From NCBI RefSeq assembly GCF_020873915.1, contig NZ_JAHWGP010000002.1, forward strand, positions 310,001 through 374,000: 64,000 nt of DNA. The letters are read 5' to 3'. The position numbers and the translations under genes are program-made. The number at the start of each line of letters is the position of its first letter. Within the stretch, counting starts at the first letter, position 1. Origin of the DNA: Streptomyces sp. DH5 (GTDB taxonomy: Bacteria; Actinomycetota; Actinomycetes; Streptomycetales; Streptomycetaceae). Shown here one piece after another: positions 1 through 8,884 of the stretch. A model generated the notes under the pieces. That model was not told the origin of the DNA, did not search any database, and saw only the letters and a list, made by a program, of their open reading frames with translations.

Positions 1-320
1 TGCTGGCCGACGTCACCGCCCTCCCGCTGCGCTCCTCCTCGCTCGACGCGGTGTTCGCGGCCGGGCTGATCGCACACCTGCCCGATCCTGCCGGAAACCT
101 GCGGGAGCTCGCACGGGTGGTGCGGCCCGGGGGCGTACTGGCGCTGTTCCATCCGGTCGGCCGGGCGGCGCTCGCCGCACGGCAGGGCCGCACGCTCACA
201 CCCGGCGACCTCCGCGCGGAGCCGAACCTGCGTGCCCTGCTGACGCGTTCGGGCTGGCGCATGACCTCGTACACCGACGAGGACACCCGGTTCCTGGCGC
301 TGGCCGTGCGCGCGGACTGA
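1..320 (+). CDS. Class I SAM-dependent methyltransferase, C-terminal part (5' end outside window)
   Basis: The gene is already open at the left edge, reading in the frame that starts at base 3. The visible ~105 residues read as the second half of a Rossmann-fold methyltransferase: a DVTALPLRSSSLDAVF segment (motif II, 'what distinguishes active from inactive'), then AHLPDPAGNLRELARVVRPGGVLALF, the usual Methyltransf_11 motif III. The N-terminal SAM-binding glycine motif lies outside the window. The substrate cannot be inferred. It is convergent with the MpaB-like gene that follows, 24 bases apart. Confidence 0.85.
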   Translation, partial: LADVTALPLRSSSLDAVFAAGLIAHLPDPAGNLRELARVVRPGGVLALFHPVGRAALAARQGRTLTPGDLRAEPNLRALLTRSGWRMTSYTDEDTRFLALAVRAD

Positions 321-344
321 CCGCCCGCCAGGCGCGCCGGGCGG

Positions 345-1226
345 TCAGTCAGGGTGCCGTACCGGGCAGCCCCGGACACCCGGTACGGGACTGGTGCCCA
401 GGTCCGCCAACCGGTAGCCGTCGGGATAGCTTCTGATCTCCCGGTTCTGCCGGGCGAAATGCGGGAGGTCGCGGGGCGGCAGCAGCCGGACCGCGCGGCC
501 TCTCAGCCGTACCGCGCGGCGCACCCACGTGCGCGTGGCCGCACTCGGCGGGGTGTAGCGGAAGGCGCGCAGCAGGGGCTCGTCGAGCAGGGCGAGCGTG
601 GCCGTGCGCAGCGCGGGGGCCAGTGGGCGCGGGTACCAGGAGGCCATGAGACCGAGGGTGGCGTCCGAGACCCGCCGCGCGCCCTCGTCCCAGCCGAAGT
701 GGGCTTGCTCGTAGGCGTCCAGGAAGCTTTCGAACTCCTCGTAGGAGCCGGGGATGTCCTTGATCCCCATGTGCCGGCCCAAAGTCCGGTAGTGGACGGC
801 GCTCGCCACGATCTCGTGCCGCGACAGCCTGCGCCACCCGTAGGCGTCGATCCACCGCCGGGGCATCACCACGAACGTGCACAGCACGTAGCGCATGTCG
901 TCGTCGGGGATGTCGTAGGCGTGGTGCATCCGGTTGATGCGGCGGATCGCGGTCCGGGCCCGGGGGTCGGCGAACCCGTGCTCCACGACGGCGTCCAGGA
1001 GGAGCGCGGTGTCGTCGTAGCGTTTCTGGGGGCGGTCGGTGAGCTCGGCCGTCCCGGCGAGCAGTCGCCCGATCCGGGGTACGGCGTAGGTCCGGTAGAG
1101 GGCCAGTTCCAGGGCCCTGGTGTGGTCCCAGGGGAACTCGTAGGCCGAGCTGAGCCGGTAGATCTCCGTGGCCTGCCGGTAGGGGTCCATCCGCCGGATC
1201 CGTTCCAGCCGTTCGAAGCGCCGCAC
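345..1226 (-). CDS. Oxygenase MpaB family (DUF2236) protein
   Basis: A 293-residue protein of the MpaB/latex-clearing-protein-like family (DUF2236), whose characterised members are b-type haem oxygenases. Sequence seen: RLSSAYEFPWD near the N-terminus, the helical core around MHHAYDIPDDDMRYVL, and an RRLSRHEI...GRHMGIKDIPGSYEEFE block typical of actinobacterial members. I chose the GTG at 1226 because an AAGGGGG ribosome-binding site lies just upstream and family homology begins there. The frame stays open further upstream to about 1508, but that extension is low-complexity Pro/Arg. The substrate is unknown. It stands alone, with divergent neighbours on its 5' side. Confidence 0.8.
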   Translation of the reverse strand: MRRFERLERIRRMDPYRQATEIYRLSSAYEFPWDHTRALELALYRTYAVPRIGRLLAGTAELTDRPQKRYDDTALLLDAVVEHGFADPRARTAIRRINRMHHAYDIPDDDMRYVLCTFVVMPRRWIDAYGWRRLSRHEIVASAVHYRTLGRHMGIKDIPGSYEEFESFLDAYEQAHFGWDEGARRVSDATLGLMASWYPRPLAPALRTATLALLDEPLLRAFRYTPPSAATRTWVRRAVRLRGRAVRLLPPRDLPHFARQNREIRSYPDGYRLADLGTSPVPGVRGCPVRHPD

Positions 1227-1315
1227 GGTGCAGCCCCCTTCTGCCGTCGGAGTCACAACTCTACGGTGAGCGGCGGGAGACGCACGGTCGGTGAGGACAA
1301 CGGCGCCGGAGGACG

Positions 1316-1621
1316 GTGGACCGCATGTGGGAGAAGGCCCGTGGGATCGGGAGCAGGTTGGCCGGCGGTCCGCGCGGGGAGCGGCGCTCCCGGGCCGGGG
1401 AGCGTCCGCACCACCTGTTCGAGGCCGCCGCGGCCTACGTCGCGGCGTGCGCGGAGGACGATCAGGACCGGATCGACGAGGCGGCCGGCTGGGTGACACC
1501 GGAGGCACTGTCGTTCGGGATCAACGAACTGGCGTGCCGTGCGGTCGTGGCACTCGCGCGGGAGCGGAACGAGTCCCCGGGGGCGGTCGCGCGGGCGCTG
1601 CTGGGACTTCCGGCCGTCTGA
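1316..1621 (+). CDS. Small conserved hypothetical protein
   Basis: About 98-101 residues, basic N-terminus followed by an alpha-helical segment (HLFEAAAAYVAACAEDDQDRIDEAAGWV...GINELACRAVVALARERN). I do not recognise a family. The start is uncertain: GTG at 1316 or ATG at 1325, with GGAGGA at 1308-1313 as the only ribosome-binding candidate (close for the GTG, rather far for the ATG). Third-position G/C bias and helix-rich composition support it being real. Divergent from the MpaB-like gene, about 90 bases apart. Confidence 0.55.
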   Translation: MDRMWEKARGIGSRLAGGPRGERRSRAGERPHHLFEAAAAYVAACAEDDQDRIDEAAGWVTPEALSFGINELACRAVVALARERNESPGAVARALLGLPAV

Positions 1622-1759
1622 AACACCTGCCGGCGGGTGGCCGATTCGCCCCCGTCCGACCGGAAACCTGCAGCTCGGAACGCGACAGAGAGGTCGTGAC
1701 AAGGGGCACGGGGTCGGCATATGGTGCGCGCCGACGGACGAACCGATGGGGAGGCTGGG

Positions 1760-2653
1760 ATGGCCGGGACGGACGAGGAAGCCGTCGCCGCCGCGGACGA
1801 TGCGCTCTACGTGCTGACGGCGGCGTTGCTGACGCCGGCGAAGTTCCCGAGCGTGCTGGGCGACGACTATCCGGAGGCGTGCGCCGCGCTCGGCCTTCCG
1901 CCGGTCGCGGACGGGTACGGCCTGGTGCTCGGCCAGGACGGCGCGGGCGCCCGGTGGACCGTCGTCGTCGACGACGTCTCGCTGGTCGCCGTCGCGATCG
2001 CGTCGTGGGACTGCGGCATGGAGCACGACCTGTCCCCCGACGAGCGCACGGTCGTCACCGCGCTGCCCGGCTGGCCGCTCGCGGTCGCGGTGGCCGCGCC
2101 CGACGTGCCCGCGCCGCACGATCCCGGCCCCGACGTCACGGACGGTCCCGCGCTGACGCCGCCGGACGCCGGGGTGTGGGGTCCGGCGCAGCGCCGTCTG
2201 GGAGCCGACGAGATCGCGCTCCAGTGGGCGACCTGGCGGGAGCAGGTCGACGACGCGGCGTTCCCCTCGCCGGCCGGTCCGAAGGAGACGGCCGGCGGTA
2301 CCGAGGGGTCCGGCGGTTCCGCGCAGGGCGGGGTGGACCGTGAGGGCGTACGGGGCGACGGCCAGGACGCGCAGTCGCCGGGTGGTCACAGCGGGATCCG
2401 GCGGGTCCTGGCCGAGGCCCGTGCCTATGTCGACTCGCCGCCCCCGCTCGGCCGGGTCCGCTCGTCCTTCGCTCCGGGCGGTGCCCGCACACTGCGTGCC
2501 GACGGGCCCGGATGGTCGCTGGTGGCCAGGACGGACGACATCGCGTTCGTGCTGCTCGACGACGAGCCCGGCGAGGTGCTCCCGGTGGGCCGGGGGCCGG
2601 AGCTGCCGGGTCTGCTGGAGGCGCTCGACCAGATGGCCGTACGCCCCCTCTGA
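1760..2653 (+). CDS. Hypothetical acidic cytoplasmic protein
   Basis: A 297-residue protein without signal peptide or membrane segments. The N-terminal ~150 residues (AADDALYVLTAALLTPAKFPSV...) and a C-terminal ~80 residues (SGIRRVLAEARAYVDSPPPL... to the end) look folded. They are joined by a low-complexity Gly/Pro/Asp linker. I do not recognise the family. The ATG at 1760 is preferred over one at 1721 because GGGGAGG sits at 1748-1754 with good spacing. Codon use matches the neighbours. It could be a Streptomyces-specific domain of unknown function. Confidence 0.65.
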   Translation: MAGTDEEAVAAADDALYVLTAALLTPAKFPSVLGDDYPEACAALGLPPVADGYGLVLGQDGAGARWTVVVDDVSLVAVAIASWDCGMEHDLSPDERTVVTALPGWPLAVAVAAPDVPAPHDPGPDVTDGPALTPPDAGVWGPAQRRLGADEIALQWATWREQVDDAAFPSPAGPKETAGGTEGSGGSAQGGVDREGVRGDGQDAQSPGGHSGIRRVLAEARAYVDSPPPLGRVRSSFAPGGARTLRADGPGWSLVARTDDIAFVLLDDEPGEVLPVGRGPELPGLLEALDQMAVRPL

Positions 2654-2836
2654 GCTGGCGCGGCCTTCGGTGTGGGCGCGGGTGCCGGACGTTAGCGTGT
2701 GCTGCGGCTCCATGTGCGGGGCGCCGTTCCGTGCGGCGCCATCCGTCGGCGACGGCGAGGGCGGCCCCTCGGCACGGGGCACTTCCGTGATCGGCTCCCT
2801 ACCGCTGCCCGCTGCCCGTCCCTTCCGGAGGCCGTC

Positions 2837-4225
2837 GTGCGCCCCTCCTGTCGCGTTCCGCTGCTCGCCACCGCCCTCGCCGCGGCCGCTTTCGCCGCTC
2901 CGGCTCCGGCCGGGGCGGCGGGGGACGGCAGCTGTGCGCATCTGGACCGGGTGCGGGTGCCCGGCGCGGCACACCAGCGCAGTGCGTGCCTGGCCGATCT
3001 GACCACCGCCGGCCTGGCCGGTACCCCCTACACCGACATGGCCGACCAGGCGGGGCTGACCGCGGCGGCCACCCGGTCGCCGTCCGGTGTGCCCGGGGCG
3101 CAGATCGACGGCTACTTCCCCGACTCCTCCCGCTTCAACGACACGCACGGCTGGGCGCACGACGCGCAGTTCGTGATCCGGCTGCCCGACCGCTGGAACG
3201 GCGGGCTGGTGGTCACCGGCGCGCCCGGCAACCGCAGGCAGTACGCGACCGACACGGCGATCTCCGACCAGGTGCTGGCGCGCGGCTACGCCTACGCGGC
3301 GACCGACAAGGGCAACAGCGGTGTCGACTTCCACCTCGACGGCGAGCGGCCCGGTGACGCGGTCGCCGAGTGGAACGCGCGGACCACACAGCTCACCCGG
3401 GCCGCGCGACAGGCCGTGGCGCAGCACTACGGGCGGCCCCCGCGCCGTACGTACATGACCGGCGTCTCCAACGGCGGTTACCTGACACGCTGGCAGCTGG
3501 AAAACCATCCGGAGCTGTACGACGGCGGGGTGGACTGGGAGGGCAACCTGTGGACCGGCGGCCGGGGCCGTCAGCCGCTGACCTCCCTGCCGGTGGCGGT
3601 GGCCAGGGCGCTCGGCAGGGCCACCGACGAGGACATGTACGCTGCGGGCTTCCCTCGGGGGTCCGAGTTCCTGTGGCCGTACCACGAGAAGGCCTACTGG
3701 GGCGTCACGCAGAAGATCTACCGTGCCGAGTTCGACCCCGCCTACGATCCGGGCTGCCCCGGGACCTCCGCGGGGTCGACGCCGGAGCGGATCCTCGCAC
3801 CGTGCCCCTCCGACGCCGCCTACGACTACGCCTCGCGCCCCGCCTCCGTGCACCGTGCCGTGCAGCGGGTGGCGCTCACCGGACGGATCGGCCGCCCTCT
3901 GATCACGCTGCACGGCGATCTGGACGCGCTGCTGCCCAAGTCCGTCGACTCGGACGTGTACGACGGCATGGTCGATTCGCACGGGCTGGGGCGACTGCAC
4001 CGTTACTACACGGTGGAGGGCGGCACGCACGTCGACGGCCTGTACGACAGCCATCCGGACCGGCTGCGGCCGATCCTGCCCTGCTACCGCTCGGCGTTCG
4101 ACGCGCTGGTCGCCTGGGTGGAACGGGGAGTCACGCCGCCCGCGGACCGGACCGTCGAGCGGCCCGCGGACGGCGATGTGGTCGACTCCTGTGCGCTGGA
4201 CCCGGGCGGGGCGGCGGCGCGGTAG
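2837..4225 (+). CDS. Secreted alpha/beta hydrolase, tannase/feruloyl esterase-like
   Basis: A 462-residue exported serine hydrolase. The GTG at 2837 has GGAGG at 2827-2831. It opens a signal peptide (VRPSCRVPLLATALAAAAFA..., likely cut after an AxA near residue 30). The nucleophile elbow is GVSNGG with Ser near residue 211. Candidate acid and base residues lie in LHGDLDALLP and GGTHVDGLYD. Several Cys residues suggest disulfides outside the cell. The layout fits the tannase/feruloyl esterase clan, which also contains 3-hydroxybutyrate-oligomer hydrolases. The real substrate, a plant ester or a polyester oligomer, cannot be read from sequence. It ends a few bases from a convergent small membrane gene. 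Confidence 0.8.
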   Translation: MRPSCRVPLLATALAAAAFAAPAPAGAAGDGSCAHLDRVRVPGAAHQRSACLADLTTAGLAGTPYTDMADQAGLTAAATRSPSGVPGAQIDGYFPDSSRFNDTHGWAHDAQFVIRLPDRWNGGLVVTGAPGNRRQYATDTAISDQVLARGYAYAATDKGNSGVDFHLDGERPGDAVAEWNARTTQLTRAARQAVAQHYGRPPRRTYMTGVSNGGYLTRWQLENHPELYDGGVDWEGNLWTGGRGRQPLTSLPVAVARALGRATDEDMYAAGFPRGSEFLWPYHEKAYWGVTQKIYRAEFDPAYDPGCPGTSAGSTPERILAPCPSDAAYDYASRPASVHRAVQRVALTGRIGRPLITLHGDLDALLPKSVDSDVYDGMVDSHGLGRLHRYYTVEGGTHVDGLYDSHPDRLRPILPCYRSAFDALVAWVERGVTPPADRTVERPADGDVVDSCALDPGGAAAR

Positions 4226-4229
4226 CGCC

Positions 4230-4412
4230 TCAGCGGCCCAGCTCCTTGCGCGACACGCGGCGCAGCCTGCGCCGCTGAGCGGGGTCGAGGGTGAGATAGG
4301 CGGCGGCCGGGACTCCCAGGACTATCAGAAGCGCGGCCCACCAGGGCAGCCAGATGAGCAGGATGAGCCCGGCCGCCACACCTCCCGCGGCGATCTTGGC
4401 GTTGTTCGACAT
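4230..4412 (-). CDS. Small membrane protein
   Basis: A 60-residue protein beginning MSNNAKIAAGG. It has a hydrophobic stretch of about 30 residues (VAAGLILLIWLPWWAALLIVLG and on), enough for one long helix or a tight hairpin, and a very basic C-terminal tail (DPAQRRRLRRVSRKELGR). The ATG at 4412 has AAGGAGG upstream with 8-base spacing, so it beats the ATG at 4436. Function unknown. Confidence 0.65.
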   Translation of the reverse strand: MSNNAKIAAGGVAAGLILLIWLPWWAALLIVLGVPAAAYLTLDPAQRRRLRRVSRKELGR

Positions 4413-4575
4413 GGATGTCGCCTCCTTCGCGGCCACTGCCGCTCTCTGTCGTGAAAACGGGCCCGCCCTGCCGTCGGTTCCGGACCGCGACCCTGAGACG
4501 CCCCTGAGGTGCGACCCCTAAGGTGTTCCCGGCACCCGTCGAAGCCCCTCGGAGGAGGGACACGACGCACCTCCC

Positions 4576-7500
4576 ATGGTGTCCCGGATCACAGCACACG
4601 CCTACCCGGTCGCCGCCGTCCATGCGGTACCCTCGGCGACTCCGGCTTCACTAGTCAAGTTTGAGGACTTCGACATCGCTGCGCTGACGACCCTCCCCGC
4701 ATCCTCCTCCGCCTCCTCCCGCTCCGCCGCACTCGCCCGCTGCCCTGCCGTGTTCGTGCCCGGCGACCCCGCCCGCACGGGCCGGATCGCGTTCTGGCGG
4801 CCCGACGGTGAGGTCCCGCCGTCCGCCGGGCCGGTGCCGACCGAGGACCTGACCGTCACCGTGCCGGTGGGCGACGGGATCGAGACGGTGCGCGTCCCGG
4901 CCGTCGTACTGCCCGTGCAGGCCGCGCTGCCGGTCCTGGCGCGGGCGCGGACCGACGCCGGGGGCCACCGGGCCGCCCGCTTCTGGGGCGCCGCAGCCCT
5001 GCACGCCCTGCGGCTGGTGGCGCGCGGCCGGCTGCTGCCCGGCCTCTCCCCCGCCGACCACGACACCTGGCGCGTGGGCCCGCTGGACGCCGCGGACGTC
5101 GACGCGGTCCGCCGGCTCGCCGCCGCGATGCCACCCGAGGCGCACGCCGTGCCGCTGGGCGGCAGCGGGGCCCCGCGGCTGCCCGACCCCGAACAGGTAC
5201 TGCGCGCCTTCCTCGACGCCGTCGCCGACACGCTCCCCCGGTCTCCCGCCGCCCGCCTCGTGACCGGCACCGCGGCCTTCGCGGTGCCGGAGCCGCAGCG
5301 GCTGCCCGGACTGCGGGCCTGGGCCGCCGACGTCGCCGCGGGCCACGACGCGGGCGTACGGCTGTCGCTGCGAATCGAGGTCCGCGGACTGACCGACCCG
5401 GCGGACGACGCGTCCGCCGGAGCGCTGGACGCCCTGCCCGACGACACGTTCGACACGGCGGGCGTGTCGTTCCGCGCCGTCCTGCAGATGCACGAGGTGA
5501 GCGACCCCGCCCTGGTCGCGGACGCCGCCGACGTCTGGTCCGGGCGCGCGGACGCGGCCTTCGGCCCCGCCGCACGGGTGGACGCCCTGCTCGCACTGCG
5601 CCGCGCGGCACGTGTCTGGGCTCCGCTGACACCCCTGCTGTCGGCGAGCGTGCCGGACGCGGTCGACCTCGCGGAGGAGGAGATCGCCGAACTCCTCGGC
5701 GAGGGCGGCCGGGCCCTGGCCGGTTCGGGTGTCGACGTGCACTGGCCGAGAGAACTGGTCCGCGAACTCACCACGCACGCGGAGGTCGGCCCCCGCGACG
5801 ACGACCGGCCGGGCACCGCGGGAGCCGGATTCGCCGAGGGACCGTCGTCCCTGTCCGCCGACAGGCTGCTCGCCTTCGACTGGTTCTTCGCCGTCGGCGA
5901 CCGGCGTCTCACCCGCGAGGAACTGGACCGGCTCGCCGAACAGAACCGCCCCCTCGTCCGGCTGCGCGACCGGTGGGTCCTCGTCGACCCCCGTGAACTC
6001 GCCCGGGCCCGCGCCCGCCGGGCCTCCGGGATCACCCCGGTCGACGCACTCGGCGCCGCCCTCACGGGCTCCGTGGAGGTCGACGGCAGCCGGATCGAGG
6101 TACGGCCCACCGGATGGCTGGCGGCCCTGCGGGACCGGCTCGCGGACCCCGAGGCGCAGGAACCGGTCGCCCAGCCCGCCGCCCTGGCCGCCACCCTGCG
6201 GGACTACCAGCGGCGCGGACTGAACTGGCTGGCCCGCATGACCTCCCTGGGTCTGGGCTGCTGCCTCGCCGACGACATGGGCCTGGGCAAGACCGTCACC
6301 CTGATCGCGCTGCACCTGCACCGCGGGAGCGACCCCGCGTCGGCGGGCCCCACCCTCGTGGTCTGCCCGACCTCGCTGATGGGCAACTGGCAGCGGGAGA
6401 TCGAACGGTTCGCCCCCGGCATCCCCGTACGCCGCTTCCACGGCGCCCGGCGGTCGCTGGACGGCCTCGCCGACGACGAGGTCGTGCTCACCACGTACGG
6501 CACGATGCGTCTGGACGCCCCCCGACTGGCCGGGGTCCCATGGGGCATGGTCGTCGCCGACGAGGCCCAGCACGTGAAGAACCCCTACTCGTCGACGGCC
6601 CGGCAGCTGCGCTCCATCGGCGCGGGCGCGCGCGTGGCGCTCACCGGGACACCGGTGGAGAACAACCTGTCGGAGCTGTGGGCGATTCTCGACTGGACGA
6701 CCCCGGGACTGCTGGGCCGGCTCGGTACGTTCCGGACGCGGTACGCGGACGCCGTCGAGAGCGGGCGGGATCCCGCCGCCGCGGACCGGCTGGCCCGGCT
6801 GGTGCGGCCGTTCCTGCTGCGCCGCCGCAAGTCGGACCCGGGGATCGCGCCCGAACTGCCGCCGAAGACGGAGACCGATCACGCCGTGTCGCTCACCCAG
6901 GAGCAGACGGCGCTGTACGAGGCCGTGGTCCGGGAGGCGCTGGCCGAGATCTCCGAGGCCGACAGCATGGCGCGTCGCGGGATGATCGTGAAGCTGCTGA
7001 CCGGCCTGAAGCAGATCTGCAACCACCCGGCCCAGTTCCTCAAGGAGGAACGGCCGGTGGTCGCCGGGCGCTCCGGAAAGCTGGAGCTGCTGGACGAACT
7101 CCTCGACACGGTGCTCTCCGAGCGGGCGGCCGTCCTGGTGTTCACGCAGTACGTGGGGATGGCGAGGCTGCTGGAGCGGCATCTGGCCGCGCGGGGTGTG
7201 ACGACGCAGTTCCTGCACGGCGGCACGCCGGTCGCCGAACGCGAGGCCATGGTGCGCCGTTTCCAGGACGGCGTGGTCCCGGTGTTCCTGCTGTCGCTGA
7301 AGGCGGCGGGCACCGGGCTGAACCTGACCCGTGCGGAGCACGTCGTGCACTACGACCGCTGGTGGAACCCGGCGGTCGAGGCGCAGGCCACGGACCGCGC
7401 GTACCGCATCGGCCAGACCCGGCCGGTGCAGGTGCACCGGATCATCGCCGAGGGGACCGTCGAGGACCGCATCGCCGAACTGCTGGTACGCAAGCGGGAG

Positions 7501-7599
7501 CTGGCCGACGCGGTGCTCGGCTCCGGCGAGGCGGCGCTCACCGAACTGACGGACGCCGAGCTGGCGGACCTGGTCGAGCTGCGAGGGGATGTCCGATGA
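4576..7599 (+). CDS. SNF2-family DEAD/DEAH-box helicase
   Basis: A 1007-residue Swi2/Snf2-type ATPase. The N-terminal ~450 residues are a variable actinobacterial domain (includes the family's SNF2_assoc region near LLAFDWFFAVGDRRLTREEL). Then come the ATPase motifs: DDMGLGKT (Walker A, ~565), VVADEAQ (Walker B, ~660), TGTPVENNLSELW, and the helicase C-terminal motifs SLKAAGTGLNL, HYDRWWNPAVEAQATDRAYRIGQ (motifs V-VI). Snf2 proteins translocate on double-stranded DNA. It overlaps the SWIM zinc-finger gene by ATGA, so the two are translationally coupled. The start at 4576 is not certain, because a GGAGGAGGG lies 17 bases upstream. Confidence 0.92.
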   Translation: MVSRITAHAYPVAAVHAVPSATPASLVKFEDFDIAALTTLPASSSASSRSAALARCPAVFVPGDPARTGRIAFWRPDGEVPPSAGPVPTEDLTVTVPVGDGIETVRVPAVVLPVQAALPVLARARTDAGGHRAARFWGAAALHALRLVARGRLLPGLSPADHDTWRVGPLDAADVDAVRRLAAAMPPEAHAVPLGGSGAPRLPDPEQVLRAFLDAVADTLPRSPAARLVTGTAAFAVPEPQRLPGLRAWAADVAAGHDAGVRLSLRIEVRGLTDPADDASAGALDALPDDTFDTAGVSFRAVLQMHEVSDPALVADAADVWSGRADAAFGPAARVDALLALRRAARVWAPLTPLLSASVPDAVDLAEEEIAELLGEGGRALAGSGVDVHWPRELVRELTTHAEVGPRDDDRPGTAGAGFAEGPSSLSADRLLAFDWFFAVGDRRLTREELDRLAEQNRPLVRLRDRWVLVDPRELARARARRASGITPVDALGAALTGSVEVDGSRIEVRPTGWLAALRDRLADPEAQEPVAQPAALAATLRDYQRRGLNWLARMTSLGLGCCLADDMGLGKTVTLIALHLHRGSDPASAGPTLVVCPTSLMGNWQREIERFAPGIPVRRFHGARRSLDGLADDEVVLTTYGTMRLDAPRLAGVPWGMVVADEAQHVKNPYSSTARQLRSIGAGARVALTGTPVENNLSELWAILDWTTPGLLGRLGTFRTRYADAVESGRDPAAADRLARLVRPFLLRRRKSDPGIAPELPPKTETDHAVSLTQEQTALYEAVVREALAEISEADSMARRGMIVKLLTGLKQICNHPAQFLKEERPVVAGRSGKLELLDELLDTVLSERAAVLVFTQYVGMARLLERHLAARGVTTQFLHGGTPVAEREAMVRRFQDGVVPVFLLSLKAAGTGLNLTRAEHVVHYDRWWNPAVEAQATDRAYRIGQTRPVQVHRIIAEGTVEDRIAELLVRKRELADAVLGSGEAALTELTDAELADLVELRGDVR

Positions 7600-8864
7600 A
7601 CGCGTACGACGACGGGGCCGACGTGGTGCGCACCTTCGCGGCGCTGCCGCCCGCGCGGGGCCGGGGGTTCGCGCAGACCTGGTGGGGCCGGACCTGGCTG
7701 ACGGCGCTGGAGGACGGGGCACTGGACACCCAGCAGCTCAAGGCCGGCCGCAGGCTCGCCCGTGCGGGTGCGGTCGGCGCGGTGTCGGTGCGTCCGGGTC
7801 GCATCACGGCGGTCGTCCAGGACCGGGACCGCACGCCGCACCGCGCGGACGTCCTGCTGCAGGAGCTGTCCGGGGAGCAGTGGGAGCGGTTCCTGGACAT
7901 GACTGCCGAGCGAGCCGGTCATGTCGCGGCGCTGCTCGACCGGGAGATGCCCACGCATCTGGTCGAGGACGCGGAGCTGGCGGGCGTGGAGCTGCTGCCG
8001 GGCCTGGGCGATCTGGAACCGGAGTGCGGCTGCGGGGCCTGGGACCACTGCGGTCACACGGCGGCGCTGTGCTACCAGATGGCCCGGCTGCTGGACCAGG
8101 ACCCGTTCGTCCTGCTGCTGATGCGGGGACGGAGTGAGCGCTCCCTGCTGGACGAACTCCACGCGCGCGGCGACGCGTCCGCCGGACGGAGCGCGCGAGA
8201 CACGGAGGGCGTGGACGCGGCCGAGGCCTACGCGGCCGGGGACATCCTGCCGTCGCTTCCCGGGCTGCCCGTACTGCCGCCGGAGCCCGGGACCCCGCCG
8301 TCGCTCGACACCGGGACCGGGCCCTCGGCGGGGATCGACGCGTCCGCGCTCGGGTTCCTCGCCGCCCGGACCGCCGAGCGGGCCCACCGGCTGCTCGCGG
8401 AGGCGCTGCGGGACGGGCCCGACGAGCGTGCCGCGGAGCCGGAGCCGTCGGTGGCCCGGGACGCGGTGCGGCTGGCCGCCGGGGAACCCTCCCGCGCTGT
8501 GGCGGACCGGCTCGCCGAGGGGTCGGGGCGCGGCCGGGAAGGGCTGGCCGTTGCGGTACGGGCCTGGCGGCACGGTGGCGGGGCGGCGCTGGCCGTGCTG
8601 GACGAGGAGTGGACGGTGCGGGGCGAGAGCCTGACACGGGCGCGCGCGGCACTGGAAGCGGCCTGGGAGGACGACGAACGGCCGGCCCTGACGTTCCGTG
8701 CCAACCGCTGGACGGTCGTCGGCGCTCCCGTGCAGCTGCGTCTGAGTCGTGACGGCCGTTGGTGGCCGTACCGGAAGGAGCGCGGCCGATGGGCCCCGGC
8801 GGGTGGCCCCGCCCAGGACCCGGCGACCGCACTCGCCACGGCGGAGGGCGCTTGCGCGGAGTGA
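7596..8864 (+). CDS. SWIM zinc-finger protein
   Basis: A 422-residue partner of the preceding SNF2 helicase, starting in the ATGA overlap. The N-terminal part opens with FAALPPARGRGFAQTWWGRTWL. The zinc finger is CGCGAWDHCGHTAALCY (CxC then CxH, residues ~145-160), predicted to bind DNA or protein. The second half is Ala/Arg/Glu-rich and ends in a compact domain (LTFRANRWTVVGAPVQLRLSRDGRWWPY). SNF2 plus SWIM pairs are a recurrent actinobacterial gene couple of unproven role, probably in DNA repair or remodelling. Confidence 0.88.
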   Translation: MNAYDDGADVVRTFAALPPARGRGFAQTWWGRTWLTALEDGALDTQQLKAGRRLARAGAVGAVSVRPGRITAVVQDRDRTPHRADVLLQELSGEQWERFLDMTAERAGHVAALLDREMPTHLVEDAELAGVELLPGLGDLEPECGCGAWDHCGHTAALCYQMARLLDQDPFVLLLMRGRSERSLLDELHARGDASAGRSARDTEGVDAAEAYAAGDILPSLPGLPVLPPEPGTPPSLDTGTGPSAGIDASALGFLAARTAERAHRLLAEALRDGPDERAAEPEPSVARDAVRLAAGEPSRAVADRLAEGSGRGREGLAVAVRAWRHGGGAALAVLDEEWTVRGESLTRARAALEAAWEDDERPALTFRANRWTVVGAPVQLRLSRDGRWWPYRKERGRWAPAGGPAQDPATALATAEGACAE

Positions 8865-8884
8865 CCGCGGACCGCCCTCCCGCG

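Noticed and set aside
6114-7595. Long open frame running through the helicase gene into the SWIM gene
   Set aside because: It is out of frame with the helicase, Arg/Pro-rich and without motifs; only the part from 7596 is the real SWIM gene.
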